Positions 8,602 to 17,370 of a DNA stretch of 64,000 bases are shown here, one piece after another. Source of the DNA: Sungkyunkwania multivorans (GTDB lineage Bacteria > Bacteroidota > Bacteroidia > Flavobacteriales > Flavobacteriaceae); the NCBI RefSeq assembly GCF_042675645.1, contig NZ_JBHTJH010000001.1, positions 186,001-250,000 on the forward strand, given 5' to 3'. The notes under the pieces are model-generated. The model made no database searches. It had not been told where the DNA came from and saw nothing but the letters and a program-made list of their open reading frames with translations. Position 1 is the stretch's first letter, and every line of letters starts with the position of its first letter. Position numbers and translations under genes: made by a program.

Positions 8602-8631
8602 ACTGCCTACTGACACTGAGTACTGATAACT
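8602..8631 (-). repeat. Right CAGTA-type repeat array of the four-helix-bundle cassette
   Basis: Read on the minus strand this is CAGTACT, CAGTGT, CAGTAGG, CAGT, a 6-7-nt periodic series. It begins at the base after the stop codon and mirrors the left array at 8209-8229. Together they frame the gene almost without spacer. Confidence 0.6.
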
Positions 8632-8643
8632 AAATAAAACAAT

Positions 8644-9531
8644 ATGACCATCCTAGACGGAAAAAAGATCTCCAATCAGATCAAAGAAGAAATCACCGAA
8701 GAAGTAAAGGTGATGAAAGCCAATGGCGAAAAAGTACCTCATTTAGCAGCCGTTTTGGTTGGAAATGACGGAGCAAGCTTAACCTATGTTGGCAGCAAAG
8801 TACGTGCTTGCAAACGCATTGGTTTCGAATCTACGTTGGTCCAGATGCCGAGTACCACCTCAGAATTAGAGCTTTTGAAAAAGATCGATGAGCTTAATAA
8901 CAACGACGACATCGATGGTTTTATCGTTCAACTTCCATTACCAAAACAGATCGATACACAAAAAGTTCTAATGGCCATCGACCCTAACAAGGATGTCGAT
9001 GGTTTTCATCCAATGAACTTTGGAAAGATGGCGCTGGACATGAGCACGTTCATTCCGGCCACACCCTTTGGCATTTTGGAGCTTCTAGAGCGTTACAAGG
9101 TGGAGACCAAAGGAAAGCATACGGTGGTCATTGGTCGTAGTCATATCGTGGGTCGCCCTATGAGCATCCTCATGGGTCGAAAAGGTTTTCCTGGAAATTC
9201 TACCGTTACCCTGACGCATAGTCACACCAAGAATATAACACAGATCACTTCGCAAGCTGATATCATTATTACCGCCCTTGGCGTGCCAGGTTTTCTCAAG
9301 GCAGAAATGGTCAAAGACGATGTGGTGATCATCGATGTGGGCATTACACGTGTCCCCGACGAAACCAAGGAAAAGGGGTATTATATCACCGGAGATGTGG
9401 ACTTTGAAAATGTGAGTAAAAAGGCAAGTTTTATCACTCCGGTTCCCGGAGGTGTTGGGCCTATGACCATTGCCATGTTACTTAAGAATACGCTTTTGGC
9501 AAGAGAACGTCATCGATCCTCAGGAAGCTAG
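8644..9531 (+). CDS. folD: Bifunctional methylenetetrahydrofolate dehydrogenase / methenyltetrahydrofolate cyclohydrolase
   Basis: 295 residues. FolD interconverts 5,10-methylene-, 5,10-methenyl- and 10-formyl-tetrahydrofolate with NADP in the cytoplasm, feeding purine and formyl-Met synthesis. Visible signatures are YVGSKVRACKRIG with the catalytic Lys, VQLPLP, DVDGFHPMNFG, the Rossmann motif VVIGRSHIVGRPM, DVVIIDVGI and the C-terminal TPVPGGVGPMT. It follows ffh and the inserted four-helix-bundle gene and is convergent with the VOC gene 17 nt away. Confidence 0.98.
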   Translation: MTILDGKKISNQIKEEITEEVKVMKANGEKVPHLAAVLVGNDGASLTYVGSKVRACKRIGFESTLVQMPSTTSELELLKKIDELNNNDDIDGFIVQLPLPKQIDTQKVLMAIDPNKDVDGFHPMNFGKMALDMSTFIPATPFGILELLERYKVETKGKHTVVIGRSHIVGRPMSILMGRKGFPGNSTVTLTHSHTKNITQITSQADIIITALGVPGFLKAEMVKDDVVIIDVGITRVPDETKEKGYYITGDVDFENVSKKASFITPVPGGVGPMTIAMLLKNTLLARERHRSSGS

Positions 9532-9548
9532 CAATCTTATGGCCTGTC

Positions 9549-9974
9549 TTATTTGGCAAAAAGCTGCTGAATGTCTTTGAATGACTTAAACTCGAGCGCA
9601 TTACCTGCTGGGTCAAGGAAAAACATCGTTGCTTGTTCACCCACCTCGCCTTCAAATCGGATATATGGTTCAATGACGAAAGGAACTTTCTTCTCCTGCA
9701 GAAGCTCCGAAAACTTCCAAAATCGATCCCACGGCAAGACCACTCCATAATGAGGCACAGGCACCTGTTTGCCATCCACCGCATTATGATGAAGGTCTTC
9801 GCTTCCTTCTTTTTCTTTGTAATGGATTACCAGCTGGTGACCGAATAGGTTGAAGTCGACCCAGTGGTTGCTACTTCTGCCTTCGGCACATCCTAGTACA
9901 TCTCTGTAGAAACTTCTGCATTCCGCCAAATTGTGCACTGGAATGGCAATATGGAAAGGTGTTACATCGGTCAT
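9549..9974 (-). CDS. VOC-superfamily protein (glyoxalase/bleomycin-resistance-like)
   Basis: 141 residues with a two-module beta-alpha-beta-beta-beta pattern: FHIAIPVHNLAECRSFYRDVLGC at the start and FFLDPAGNALEFKSF at the end. The first His and the terminal Glu of NALEF are the usual metal ligands of this superfamily. Substrate cannot be predicted. It sits 21 nt downstream of a secreted-protein gene read in the same direction. Confidence 0.85.
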   Translation of the reverse strand: MTDVTPFHIAIPVHNLAECRSFYRDVLGCAEGRSSNHWVDFNLFGHQLVIHYKEKEGSEDLHHNAVDGKQVPVPHYGVVLPWDRFWKFSELLQEKKVPFVIEPYIRFEGEVGEQATMFFLDPAGNALEFKSFKDIQQLFAK

Positions 9975-9995
9975 GGCATCTATGGTTTAAAAAAG

Positions 9996-10577
9996 TTAGT
10001 CTTTTCTTTTAACACATTGGATCTTCCAGGTCGGGAATACGGTCGATTCGTCTTTATCGACCCATTCGCCAACCCATTTATATCCGTTTTCTGAGATATC
10101 GTAAAAAGTAAGTCGGTAATACCCATCCATTCCGTTGGGGGCCTTCTGTTCCCTGTAAAGAACGATGTTACCATTGGTTTTTTTTGTTCCTTCCCAAGAT
10201 GGAAGCACCGGTGTAACACTGCCCGTAGAAAAATAATGAACATACCATTTTAAACTGTCCTTATTGAACTGTCTAATGCTTCCAGAATGACGCCCGTCGG
10301 ACTTCAAGGTCTCGTCCTGTATGGCCATTCCATTCATGATATATTTGAACTTCCATGTCATACTCACTGGTTCTTGCCAGCTACCATCGGCATTCCTACT
10401 CTCAGAAGCGCAATCACATAAGCCTATCAACATATCGAAGTCCGAAAGTTGTTCTGGCGCAATAGGATTTTTTCTCCCAAAGGGAAACTGTTTTGATGGC
10501 TCATAGGTAGTATGCATTTCTTGGGCCATGAGAAAGCCTGTGATAAGGAGTAGTACAAAAGTAATGTTGGTCTTCAT
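9996..10577 (-). CDS. Secreted protein of unknown function, DUF1579-like
   Basis: 193 residues with a signal peptide (about 1-19, ending FLMAQ). The mature part has FDMLIGLCDC, WQEPVSMTWKFKYIMNGMAIQDE, GSIRQFNKDSLKWYVHYFS and WVGEWVDKD. This resembles a family of small beta-barrel proteins (DUF1579-like) that are common in Bacteroidota and lack a known reaction. It precedes the VOC gene by 21 nt, so the two are probably one transcript. Confidence 0.7.
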   Translation of the reverse strand: MKTNITFVLLLITGFLMAQEMHTTYEPSKQFPFGRKNPIAPEQLSDFDMLIGLCDCASESRNADGSWQEPVSMTWKFKYIMNGMAIQDETLKSDGRHSGSIRQFNKDSLKWYVHYFSTGSVTPVLPSWEGTKKTNGNIVLYREQKAPNGMDGYYRLTFYDISENGYKWVGEWVDKDESTVFPTWKIQCVKRKD

Positions 10578-10759
10578 TCGTAAAGGTCTGTCGTTTTTTA
10601 ATGGTCAAATGGCCACCAGGATCATTGGTGTCGGTCATGAGTAAATGATAACTTTTGATGATCTATTTCAAAAGGTATCGCATTCTCCATTCTGATACTC
10701 TAAACTAAGAATAAGAAATTAAAGGAGCCAGTCTGGTATCGAAATTAACAATAAAAAAA

Positions 10760-11674
10760 TCAGTCTCTGATCAAAGGAAGGGTGCTGCAACGAAGCAAGC
10801 CTTCTTGTTTTGCTATTTGGGCATAGGGAACCTCTTCTACAGTTATTCCTTTTTCTCGAAGCCATTTATTGAGACGAGTAAATCCCTTTTCGGAAATCAC
10901 CACATCAGGAGCAATGGAAAAGATGTTGCTATTCATGTGATACATCTCTTCTTTGGTGATCTCAAAAATGTGATCTTCACCAAAATGATCGACCAGCCAT
11001 TGGTACTCTTCCTCTATCAAGAATCCATTTTTGTGAAGTATCGCAAGATCCTTCCCCACTGGCTGAAAGCAACAATCCAAATGTAAAGCATTGTTCATGG
11101 CGTCGGTATTCGATTTTCTAAGCTCAAAGGCCTTGACCTCTCTATGCGGGAACAGTTCTTGTATTGCTTCTACCGCATATTTATTGGTTCTTGCGGTAAT
11201 GAAATCTGGATAGTCCTCGCCGGTATACGTCCCCACGAAGATATAATCATGCCATGGCATCACATCCCCGCCTTCTACATGGACCTTTTCGGGCAAAGTG
11301 ATCACATGCGCTGGTGAAATCTGGTCAATAAGATAATCGATGGCATGAATTTCCCTTTCTCTGTCTGGGAGTATATTGGATTTGATGAATTTATCTTCAA
11401 TGACGAATGCGATGTCACGTGCAAATATCTGATTGCAATCTTCAATCACCTCTGGTCGAAAGACCGTGACGTCATATTTCATCAAAACGCTTGCAACGGC
11501 TTCCATCTCCTTGATCATGTCTTCCTCGACGGGATAGGTTCCTGCCTTTATATGTTCGGCTGATTTTGGATCGTATGCGTCAGCCAGTGTTGGGGTGCCT
11601 CCGAGGCTTTTAGCTGTTCCCAACACCACTGCCCTTAACCTCGATGTCTCGTCGTTGACATTTAACTTCAACAT
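10760..11674 (-). CDS. Amidinotransferase-family protein, DDAH/arginine-deiminase-like
   Basis: 304 residues of the guanidino-modifying enzyme fold. Visible active-site elements are the acidic HVEGGDVM, the His of NNALHLDCCF, and a C-terminal Cys (Cys296 in GLLRCSTLPL), the position of the catalytic thiol in amidinotransferases and dimethylarginine dimethylaminohydrolases. The reaction is probably on arginine or a substituted guanidine; the exact substrate is not evident. It lies downstream of gltA, separated by a strong terminator. Confidence 0.82.
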   Translation of the reverse strand: MLKLNVNDETSRLRAVVLGTAKSLGGTPTLADAYDPKSAEHIKAGTYPVEEDMIKEMEAVASVLMKYDVTVFRPEVIEDCNQIFARDIAFVIEDKFIKSNILPDREREIHAIDYLIDQISPAHVITLPEKVHVEGGDVMPWHDYIFVGTYTGEDYPDFITARTNKYAVEAIQELFPHREVKAFELRKSNTDAMNNALHLDCCFQPVGKDLAILHKNGFLIEEEYQWLVDHFGEDHIFEITKEEMYHMNSNIFSIAPDVVISEKGFTRLNKWLREKGITVEEVPYAQIAKQEGLLRCSTLPLIRD

Positions 11675-11691
11675 AAGAATGATTTGATATG

Positions 11692-11730
11692 CTATAAAAA
11701 TAGGGTCGGATGTGCATCCGACCCCTTATT
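11692..11730 (-). terminator. Rho-independent terminator after gltA
   Basis: Perfect 10-bp stem GGGTCGGATG (11703-11712) / CATCCGACCC (11715-11724) with a T-rich run on the minus strand (complement of 11692-11702). It lies between the gltA stop and the amidinotransferase start. Confidence 0.85.
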
Positions 11731-11745
11731 TAAAAACTCTCGATC

Positions 11746-13032
11746 TTAGCGATTCGATATTTCCTTGAAAGGTCTATAGTTTTCTCCTATATATACCTGT
11801 CGTGGACGACCAATAGGTTCTTTGCGCAAACGCATCTCTCTCCATTGGGCTATCCATCCTGGTAAGCGGCCCAAAGCAAACATCACCGTAAACATTTCTA
11901 CAGGAATTCCCATCGCCCTATAGATGATTCCAGAGTAGAAATCTACGTTCGGGTAAAGCTTCCGATCCACAAAATATTGATCTTCCAATGCTTCTTTTTC
12001 TAGTCCTTTAGCGATATCCAAGATGGGGTCTTCTACACCCAGATCACCTAAGACCTCATCGGCCGCCACTTTGATGATCTTTGCTCTTGGGTCAAAGTTC
12101 TTGTATACGCGATGCCCAAAGCCCATAAGTCTAAATGGATCACTTTTGTCTTTTGCTTTCGCCATGTATTTCTTAGTATCTCCACCATCTTCTTTGATCG
12201 CTTCCAGCATTTCTAGCACCGCTTGATTGGCACCGCCATGCAATGGTCCCCACAAGGCAGAGATTCCGGCAGATATGGAAGCAAATAGTCCCGCATGTGA
12301 GGAACCTACGATACGCACAGTCGAGGTCGAACAGTTTTGCTCGTGATCTGCGTGCAGTATAAGAAGCTTATCAATTGCATTGACAATAATGTTATTCTGT
12401 ACATATTCTTGGTTCGGTCTCTTAAACATCATTTTCATAATGTTCTCTACATATCCTAAAGAGTCATCACCATAATCCAATGGTAATCCTTTCTTCTTTC
12501 TCATTGTCCAAGCTACCAATACCGGAAACTTCCCTAGTATCTTCACTATTGCATTGTACATCGCCTCTTCCGAGTCGACATCCACAGAGCTAGGATTAAA
12601 AGAAGTCAATGCACTGGTTAAGGATGACAGTACCCCCATAGGATGTGCTGCCTTGGGAAAACCATCCAAAATTTTCTTTACTTCCTCGTCAACGATCGCT
12701 TGCTCCTTAATATCCGCATGGAACTTATCCAATTGTTCTTTATTTGGTAGTTCACCAAATATCAAAAGATATGCGACTTCCAAAAAATCGGCTTTCTCCG
12801 CCAATTCTTCAATAGCATAACCACGATATCTCAGGATTCCCTTCTCACCATCCAAAAAAGTAATCCCGCTTTCGCATGAGCCTGTATTCTTATAGCCTGG
12901 ATCGATAGTAATGACACCTCCAGTAGCGCCTCTCAACGTCTTTATATCAATTGCTTGCTCATTCTCCGTACCTGTTATCACGGGAAATTCATACTTCTTA
13001 CCATCTATCTCTAAGGTAGCTATTTTGGACAT
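11746..13032 (-). CDS. gltA: Citrate synthase
   Basis: 428 residues, the length of the hexameric type II enzyme of Gram-negative bacteria. It condenses acetyl-CoA with oxaloacetate to give citrate, the entry step of the TCA cycle. Catalytic regions are visible: HADHEQNCSTSTVR, GPLHGGANQAV (first His), MGFGHRVYKNFDPRA (second His) and VDFYSGI (Asp). The N-terminal small beta domain (LEIDGKKYEFPVITGTEN) is also typical. It has its own terminator. Confidence 0.98.
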   Translation of the reverse strand: MSKIATLEIDGKKYEFPVITGTENEQAIDIKTLRGATGGVITIDPGYKNTGSCESGITFLDGEKGILRYRGYAIEELAEKADFLEVAYLLIFGELPNKEQLDKFHADIKEQAIVDEEVKKILDGFPKAAHPMGVLSSLTSALTSFNPSSVDVDSEEAMYNAIVKILGKFPVLVAWTMRKKKGLPLDYGDDSLGYVENIMKMMFKRPNQEYVQNNIIVNAIDKLLILHADHEQNCSTSTVRIVGSSHAGLFASISAGISALWGPLHGGANQAVLEMLEAIKEDGGDTKKYMAKAKDKSDPFRLMGFGHRVYKNFDPRAKIIKVAADEVLGDLGVEDPILDIAKGLEKEALEDQYFVDRKLYPNVDFYSGIIYRAMGIPVEMFTVMFALGRLPGWIAQWREMRLRKEPIGRPRQVYIGENYRPFKEISNR

Positions 13033-13069
13033 ATTATATAATTGTGATTAAAGTTTAAACAAAGTTCCA

Positions 13070-13077
13070 CGAAGTTA
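13070..13077 (-). promoter_or_regulatory. Possible -7 element upstream of gltA
   Basis: On the minus strand TAACTTCG, one base from TAnnTTTG, 38 nt before the gltA ATG. A similar TATCTTCG (18755-18762) precedes eno in the same local sequence context. No good -33 TTG was found for either. Confidence 0.3.
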
Positions 13078-13135
13078 CAAAAAACAACTCACTTGTATTT
13101 TGTTTCTATATCGTTTTCGATGATAATTTATTCTT

Positions 13136-13172
13136 AAAAAAAAGTGGCGATCCCATGAAAGGATCACCACTT
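13136..13172 (-). terminator. Rho-independent terminator after the metallopeptidase gene
   Basis: A 12-bp stem (13142-13153 against 13161-13172, one G-U pair) followed on the minus strand by a run of T from 13141 downward. It lies about 70 nt past the metallopeptidase stop codon. Confidence 0.8.
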
Positions 13173-13244
13173 CAGTTTAATTATATCGAATCATATTTGT
13201 CTATATCTTCCATCTGAGAATAGACAACTGTCATTTATTATTTA

Positions 13245-16200
13245 CTAATATTGGATTCCATTACCAATATTAGGTCGAAGTCCGAGATTGATATCTGTCA
13301 ATTGTATTTGCCCATTCATATCGAGGTCTGCATGGTCATAGCCAGATTGTCCTAGCAATGGACGAATGCCAGCCACATCGGTATTCTGTACTTGACCATT
13401 CTCATCAAAGTCTCCAACGATGAGCGCAAAGATCCCACTTCCGACCGATTTTACAGCATTGGAAGTCCCTTCGACGGCTGCTGTGCTCGATGAGAGATCG
13501 ACTACCGTACTTGTTGTGGACATCGAAAAGAAATTCGCAGATTTTATATTCAAGTGGTTGCGATGTCCAATCACCAAGAAATAATCTCCAGGTGGTGTAC
13601 TCATCGTTATGGCACTCGTACCATCCACATCTACAATATCTCCGTCTCGCTGCACTAGCGCCGACCTTGAAGCCGCAAGGGTGTTTGATGGACTGCTATA
13701 TAGTTCTAGCCACACCCAATCTACGATGGCATCATTTCCTGTGGCAGCCAATACCGGTGTAGTCGTTGTGATCGCATCCGTATAAGGAGAGGCCAATGGC
13801 AATACACCATTAGCTCTTAGAGTATCGGACATCAACGTTCCTGCTTGTCCGATCATCGCTCCTTGCAAATAAGCCTTTGCAGCAACCAAGACCACGGTAG
13901 GATTCATTGTAAAGTTAAACGTCTCTCCACCTTTCAAAGCGGTATTGTTTCCTTCGATTGCAAAATCGAAGCTGTCTGCAAGGTTGAGGCTTCCATCATG
14001 AGAGTAGTTAAGCAAGTTGTTATTGACATCGTCTTGAGTAAAGGTATCCCCTATTGCCAAAGCGCTTGCGTTTAGAAGTAAATCCCCATGAGCAGGAAGC
14101 TCGGTGACGACATACACTATTTGACTAGCGCTAGCCCCGCTTTGTGAAGCAGATAAACGCGTTGCATCGATAAGCGCGGAAGAATTCTGATCTAGTGTCA
14201 AACCGAGGTTGGTATCGACAGCGACATCGTTTACAATTTGAAGTTCACCACAGATCGTGACACTAAATTCATTGAACGTACCTGTACCAGAAGAAGAACT
14301 TCTGTCGGTGGCCAATAACACCCAAGTACCCTGTGCATTTTCACCTTGAAAACGGGTAAATGCCTGACCCGGTAATATGTTTCCGCTTAGTCTTGGTGTT
14401 CCAAAACATGATAATGGGCTACCACTATCTGTGAAGGTACAGTCGAAATTGCTTCCAGAGGAACAGTCTCTGTTGTATATTTCAGAGAATGTAGCCGAAG
14501 GTGAGCTAAACTGCATTTTGATCACACCAACGTTGCTGTGTGTAGCTCTCATGTAAAAGCTAACATCGTTGACGATTATATTATCAGCAACATCGACACG
14601 AGCACTTACCGCATTATTCGAACCAGACTCCCAGACATTGTCGCCATTCTCAAAATACTCATTATCGTAAGTAATACAAGTGTCATTTGCCGTTTGAAAA
14701 ACGAATAGCTCAGAGAAATTCCCCGTAATACAAGTATTTCGTGGGCGTACTCGCCAAAAATAGATCTCGCCAGCGATCAGCGAACTAGCACTATAGCTAT
14801 TATCATTCTGCACTGTCGCACTAACGTCTATGGTGGCGAATTTAGGGTCTCTACTGATCTCCACATCATATTCCGACGCGGAATTCAAGGGTTGCCATGT
14901 CAATGTTAGCGTCGTCGACTGGTTACCCGCTCCGTTAGAAGGGGTCAACAGAACAGAATTTTCAATGTTATTATCAAATACATTCAGCGAAACTCCTACA
15001 GTTTCTGTGGCACTCGTGGATTGCCCCTGAATATCAAAATCATACTTTCCAACGGTAACAGCTCCAATGTTGCTTACGGTCATCGTTACGGTAGTAGCAG
15101 TAGATGCCGAGGCAGGGGAAAAACCTACAGAAGAACCTGAGGGTTCGTTCAGGGCGCTAAAAGTAACTGTTTCTCCAAAGCCAGGTGCCGGTGTGTAATC
15201 GAATGTGAACACAGCATCGGTGGGCTGACATGTGGAAACCGTATTTTGTGTTGGCACCATTTCAAAAGTTCCAGCCTTGATCTCAAAATCTTGGTTGGAG
15301 ATATCAAAAAAGATATTTGATGCTGCCTCAATTTTGATCCTGTTATTCGTTCCTACATTGTTTGGAACGGTGATATTGTGAGAACCATCATTTGTAACGC
15401 CCGAAGCAAGGGTGATGGGGTATGTGTATCCACCATCGGTAGAAAGCAGAATATTTACGTTTGGAGATAAAGAATTTGTGCTGTTCACGCTCCAAGTAAC
15501 TGTTTCAGTAGCCCCGGCATACCAGATCTCCGACCCTGTATTTGGGGCATTTACTACAAACGGTCCGGCAGTTCCAGAAACGGTAATGATCATATCGTCG
15601 TGGTCCGTATTTCCTCCATTGATATTATTATCTCGTACCGTGAGTCTAAAATCAATCTGTCTACCCACACTAGGTAACACTTCCCAAGTAGGGGTCTGAT
15701 TATTGATGATCGCCTCTAAATTTGGAAACGTTCTAGTCGCATCTAATACAGGGAAGTTTGTCCTGAAAATAGGTCCTCCAGCATTGGTAGACAATGGTGG
15801 CTGCGTATAGGTACCATCATTATCATACTGTTCCCAGCAATAGGTAAGTGTATCGCCATTGGCATCTGAAGACGCGCCTCCATCCAAAATAAATGGGGTA
15901 GATCTTGGAATGGTATAATTGCTACCTGCATTTGCAACTGGTGCTGTATTTCCAGTGACGATCTCCGTTTCACAAGCATCACCTAGGATAGATGGGGACA
16001 TCTGAGCGATACTTCTAGCATGAAAATAGGCATCACTATTCTCTTGAACATTTGGAACACAGATACCAGCATATCCTAAAATGGTAGAAGCACTTCCAGG
16101 CTCATAGTCATTACTTACCTTAGAGCCAAAACAGGCATTATAATAGGTGTGACCAGCTCCGTATTGGTGGCCTATCTCGTGGGAGACATAATCGATATCA

Positions 16201-17234
16201 AAGGGGTCAAACTCGGGAGTTACAATACCTGTTACACCGCGACCCTTGCTGCTTGTGGCACAAGGACTGGTTCCTGCGATACCGCCACCACCTGTACTAA
16301 AGACGTGACCGATATCGTAAGCACCAGAACCGATGATACCAGTGATATTTGAGGTGTTTACACTTAGCATTTGACCTCCATCGTAGTTATCATAAGGTTC
16401 TGGGTCACCACCAGGAGCAAATCCGTTGAAATAGATCAGCTCGTTGTTGTTAGCGATGAGTTGGAAGGTAACCCCAAGGTCCCTCTCGTATACAGAGTTC
16501 ACCCTTGCCACAGTGATCACCATGGCTGCAAGTGCATCTGCTCTTGCATCTCCATTGCCGTTATTTCCATCATCGTGATAGTTGGTGTATTCTGAAGTAC
16601 AAGAAATAGCAATATCATAGCGTCTCAGCCTTCCATCTTGAATATCTCTTTGCAGTATTCCAGCACCTTCTAGATCAACATCATTCTCTTCTAAAAGGTC
16701 ATCGGCGTAACAACGCCAGTCATCATCGGCCTGCCTATTGTAGTTCTTTCTGTCATAAACAATGTAATCGACAGTATTTCCCTTTGCATAAGGGTCTATA
16801 TAAATAGTCTTCTCGCCTGTAATAAGACCTCGGAACCCTAGTTGGGTATCTGTGAAATAGATCTTATTCAAAGGGTTGGCCATACTTTGACCTACGTATG
16901 CACGGATTTGAGGAAACTTGGCCTCTAACTCGGGATGCATGACTGTGGCTTTCTGAATTTTGAAGCGCTCTACTCTTCCGTCTTCAAATGGAAAATCCAC
17001 GAAGGTAGCGGAGTTCTTCCCAGCTTCGGTAAAACGTGCTGGCGCATTCTTAAGCACTGCTCGCAACGAAGTTGCATTCAGACTAAAAACTTTGTATTGG
17101 TTAGGGATAATTACACGCTCTTGATTAGCGTTACGTGATAAAGCTTGTGATTCATTTGTAGGCTGCCAAATTCTGGACTGAGCATTGGCCATAGCGATTA
17201 CAAAGAATAACACGAAGGGTAGTGCTGTTCTCAT
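13245..17234 (-). CDS. Very large secreted reprolysin-like zinc metallopeptidase with adhesion modules and a dockerin-like C-terminus
   Basis: 1329 residues. Signal peptide about 1-18. A propeptide-like region (20-200) precedes the M12B/reprolysin-like catalytic domain (about 205-425) with the zinc motif HEIGHQYGAGH at 352-362. Then follow PKD/Ig-like domains (about 430-650), a fibronectin-type III-like domain (about 760-850), a proprotein-convertase P-like domain (about 860-1000) and a cadherin/CSPG-like region (about 1005-1110). The last 220 residues are a module I recognise from other Bacteroidota secreted proteins (DWVWLELYS, RSALVQRDGDIVDVDG, GHRNHL), ending in two EF-hand-like loops at 1275-1286 and 1303-1314 (DFDENGQVQNTD, DLDMNGQIQLTD). 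It probably degrades extracellular protein. No type IX secretion C-terminal domain was recognised. Confidence 0.88.
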   Translation of the reverse strand: MRTALPFVLFFVIAMANAQSRIWQPTNESQALSRNANQERVIIPNQYKVFSLNATSLRAVLKNAPARFTEAGKNSATFVDFPFEDGRVERFKIQKATVMHPELEAKFPQIRAYVGQSMANPLNKIYFTDTQLGFRGLITGEKTIYIDPYAKGNTVDYIVYDRKNYNRQADDDWRCYADDLLEENDVDLEGAGILQRDIQDGRLRRYDIAISCTSEYTNYHDDGNNGNGDARADALAAMVITVARVNSVYERDLGVTFQLIANNNELIYFNGFAPGGDPEPYDNYDGGQMLSVNTSNITGIIGSGAYDIGHVFSTGGGGIAGTSPCATSSKGRGVTGIVTPEFDPFDIDYVSHEIGHQYGAGHTYYNACFGSKVSNDYEPGSASTILGYAGICVPNVQENSDAYFHARSIAQMSPSILGDACETEIVTGNTAPVANAGSNYTIPRSTPFILDGGASSDANGDTLTYCWEQYDNDGTYTQPPLSTNAGGPIFRTNFPVLDATRTFPNLEAIINNQTPTWEVLPSVGRQIDFRLTVRDNNINGGNTDHDDMIITVSGTAGPFVVNAPNTGSEIWYAGATETVTWSVNSTNSLSPNVNILLSTDGGYTYPITLASGVTNDGSHNITVPNNVGTNNRIKIEAASNIFFDISNQDFEIKAGTFEMVPTQNTVSTCQPTDAVFTFDYTPAPGFGETVTFSALNEPSGSSVGFSPASASTATTVTMTVSNIGAVTVGKYDFDIQGQSTSATETVGVSLNVFDNNIENSVLLTPSNGAGNQSTTLTLTWQPLNSASEYDVEISRDPKFATIDVSATVQNDNSYSASSLIAGEIYFWRVRPRNTCITGNFSELFVFQTANDTCITYDNEYFENGDNVWESGSNNAVSARVDVADNIIVNDVSFYMRATHSNVGVIKMQFSSPSATFSEIYNRDCSSGSNFDCTFTDSGSPLSCFGTPRLSGNILPGQAFTRFQGENAQGTWVLLATDRSSSSGTGTFNEFSVTICGELQIVNDVAVDTNLGLTLDQNSSALIDATRLSASQSGASASQIVYVVTELPAHGDLLLNASALAIGDTFTQDDVNNNLLNYSHDGSLNLADSFDFAIEGNNTALKGGETFNFTMNPTVVLVAAKAYLQGAMIGQAGTLMSDTLRANGVLPLASPYTDAITTTTPVLAATGNDAIVDWVWLELYSSPSNTLAASRSALVQRDGDIVDVDGTSAITMSTPPGDYFLVIGHRNHLNIKSANFFSMSTTSTVVDLSSSTAAVEGTSNAVKSVGSGIFALIVGDFDENGQVQNTDVAGIRPLLGQSGYDHADLDMNGQIQLTDINLGLRPNIGNGIQY

Positions 17235-17313
17235 TACAACATAATTTAGGTTAAAATAAATGGGGTTTATTTGGGTATTCTAAAGCGCTAATATAGTGTT
17301 TTGAAGGAAAAAA

Positions 17314-17344
17314 CAAAAAAAGCGGAGCCCTTAATTTGCTCCGC
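17314..17344 (-). terminator. Rho-independent terminator after eno
   Basis: Stem GCGGAGC (17322-17328) / GCTCCGC (17338-17344), followed on the minus strand by a run of seven T (complement of 17315-17321). Confidence 0.8.
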
Positions 17345-17370
17345 CTCTCGACAAAAGGAATAAAAATCCG

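Noticed and set aside
9482..9784. 100-codon minus-strand frame over the folD end and VOC gene
   Set aside because: It is a shadow of the folD and VOC frames, both of which have clear family motifs.
13245..13500. Type IX secretion C-terminal sorting domain on the metallopeptidase
   Set aside because: The final residues are dockerin-like calcium loops; the glycine-rich beta pattern and Lys-rich end of the sorting domain are absent.
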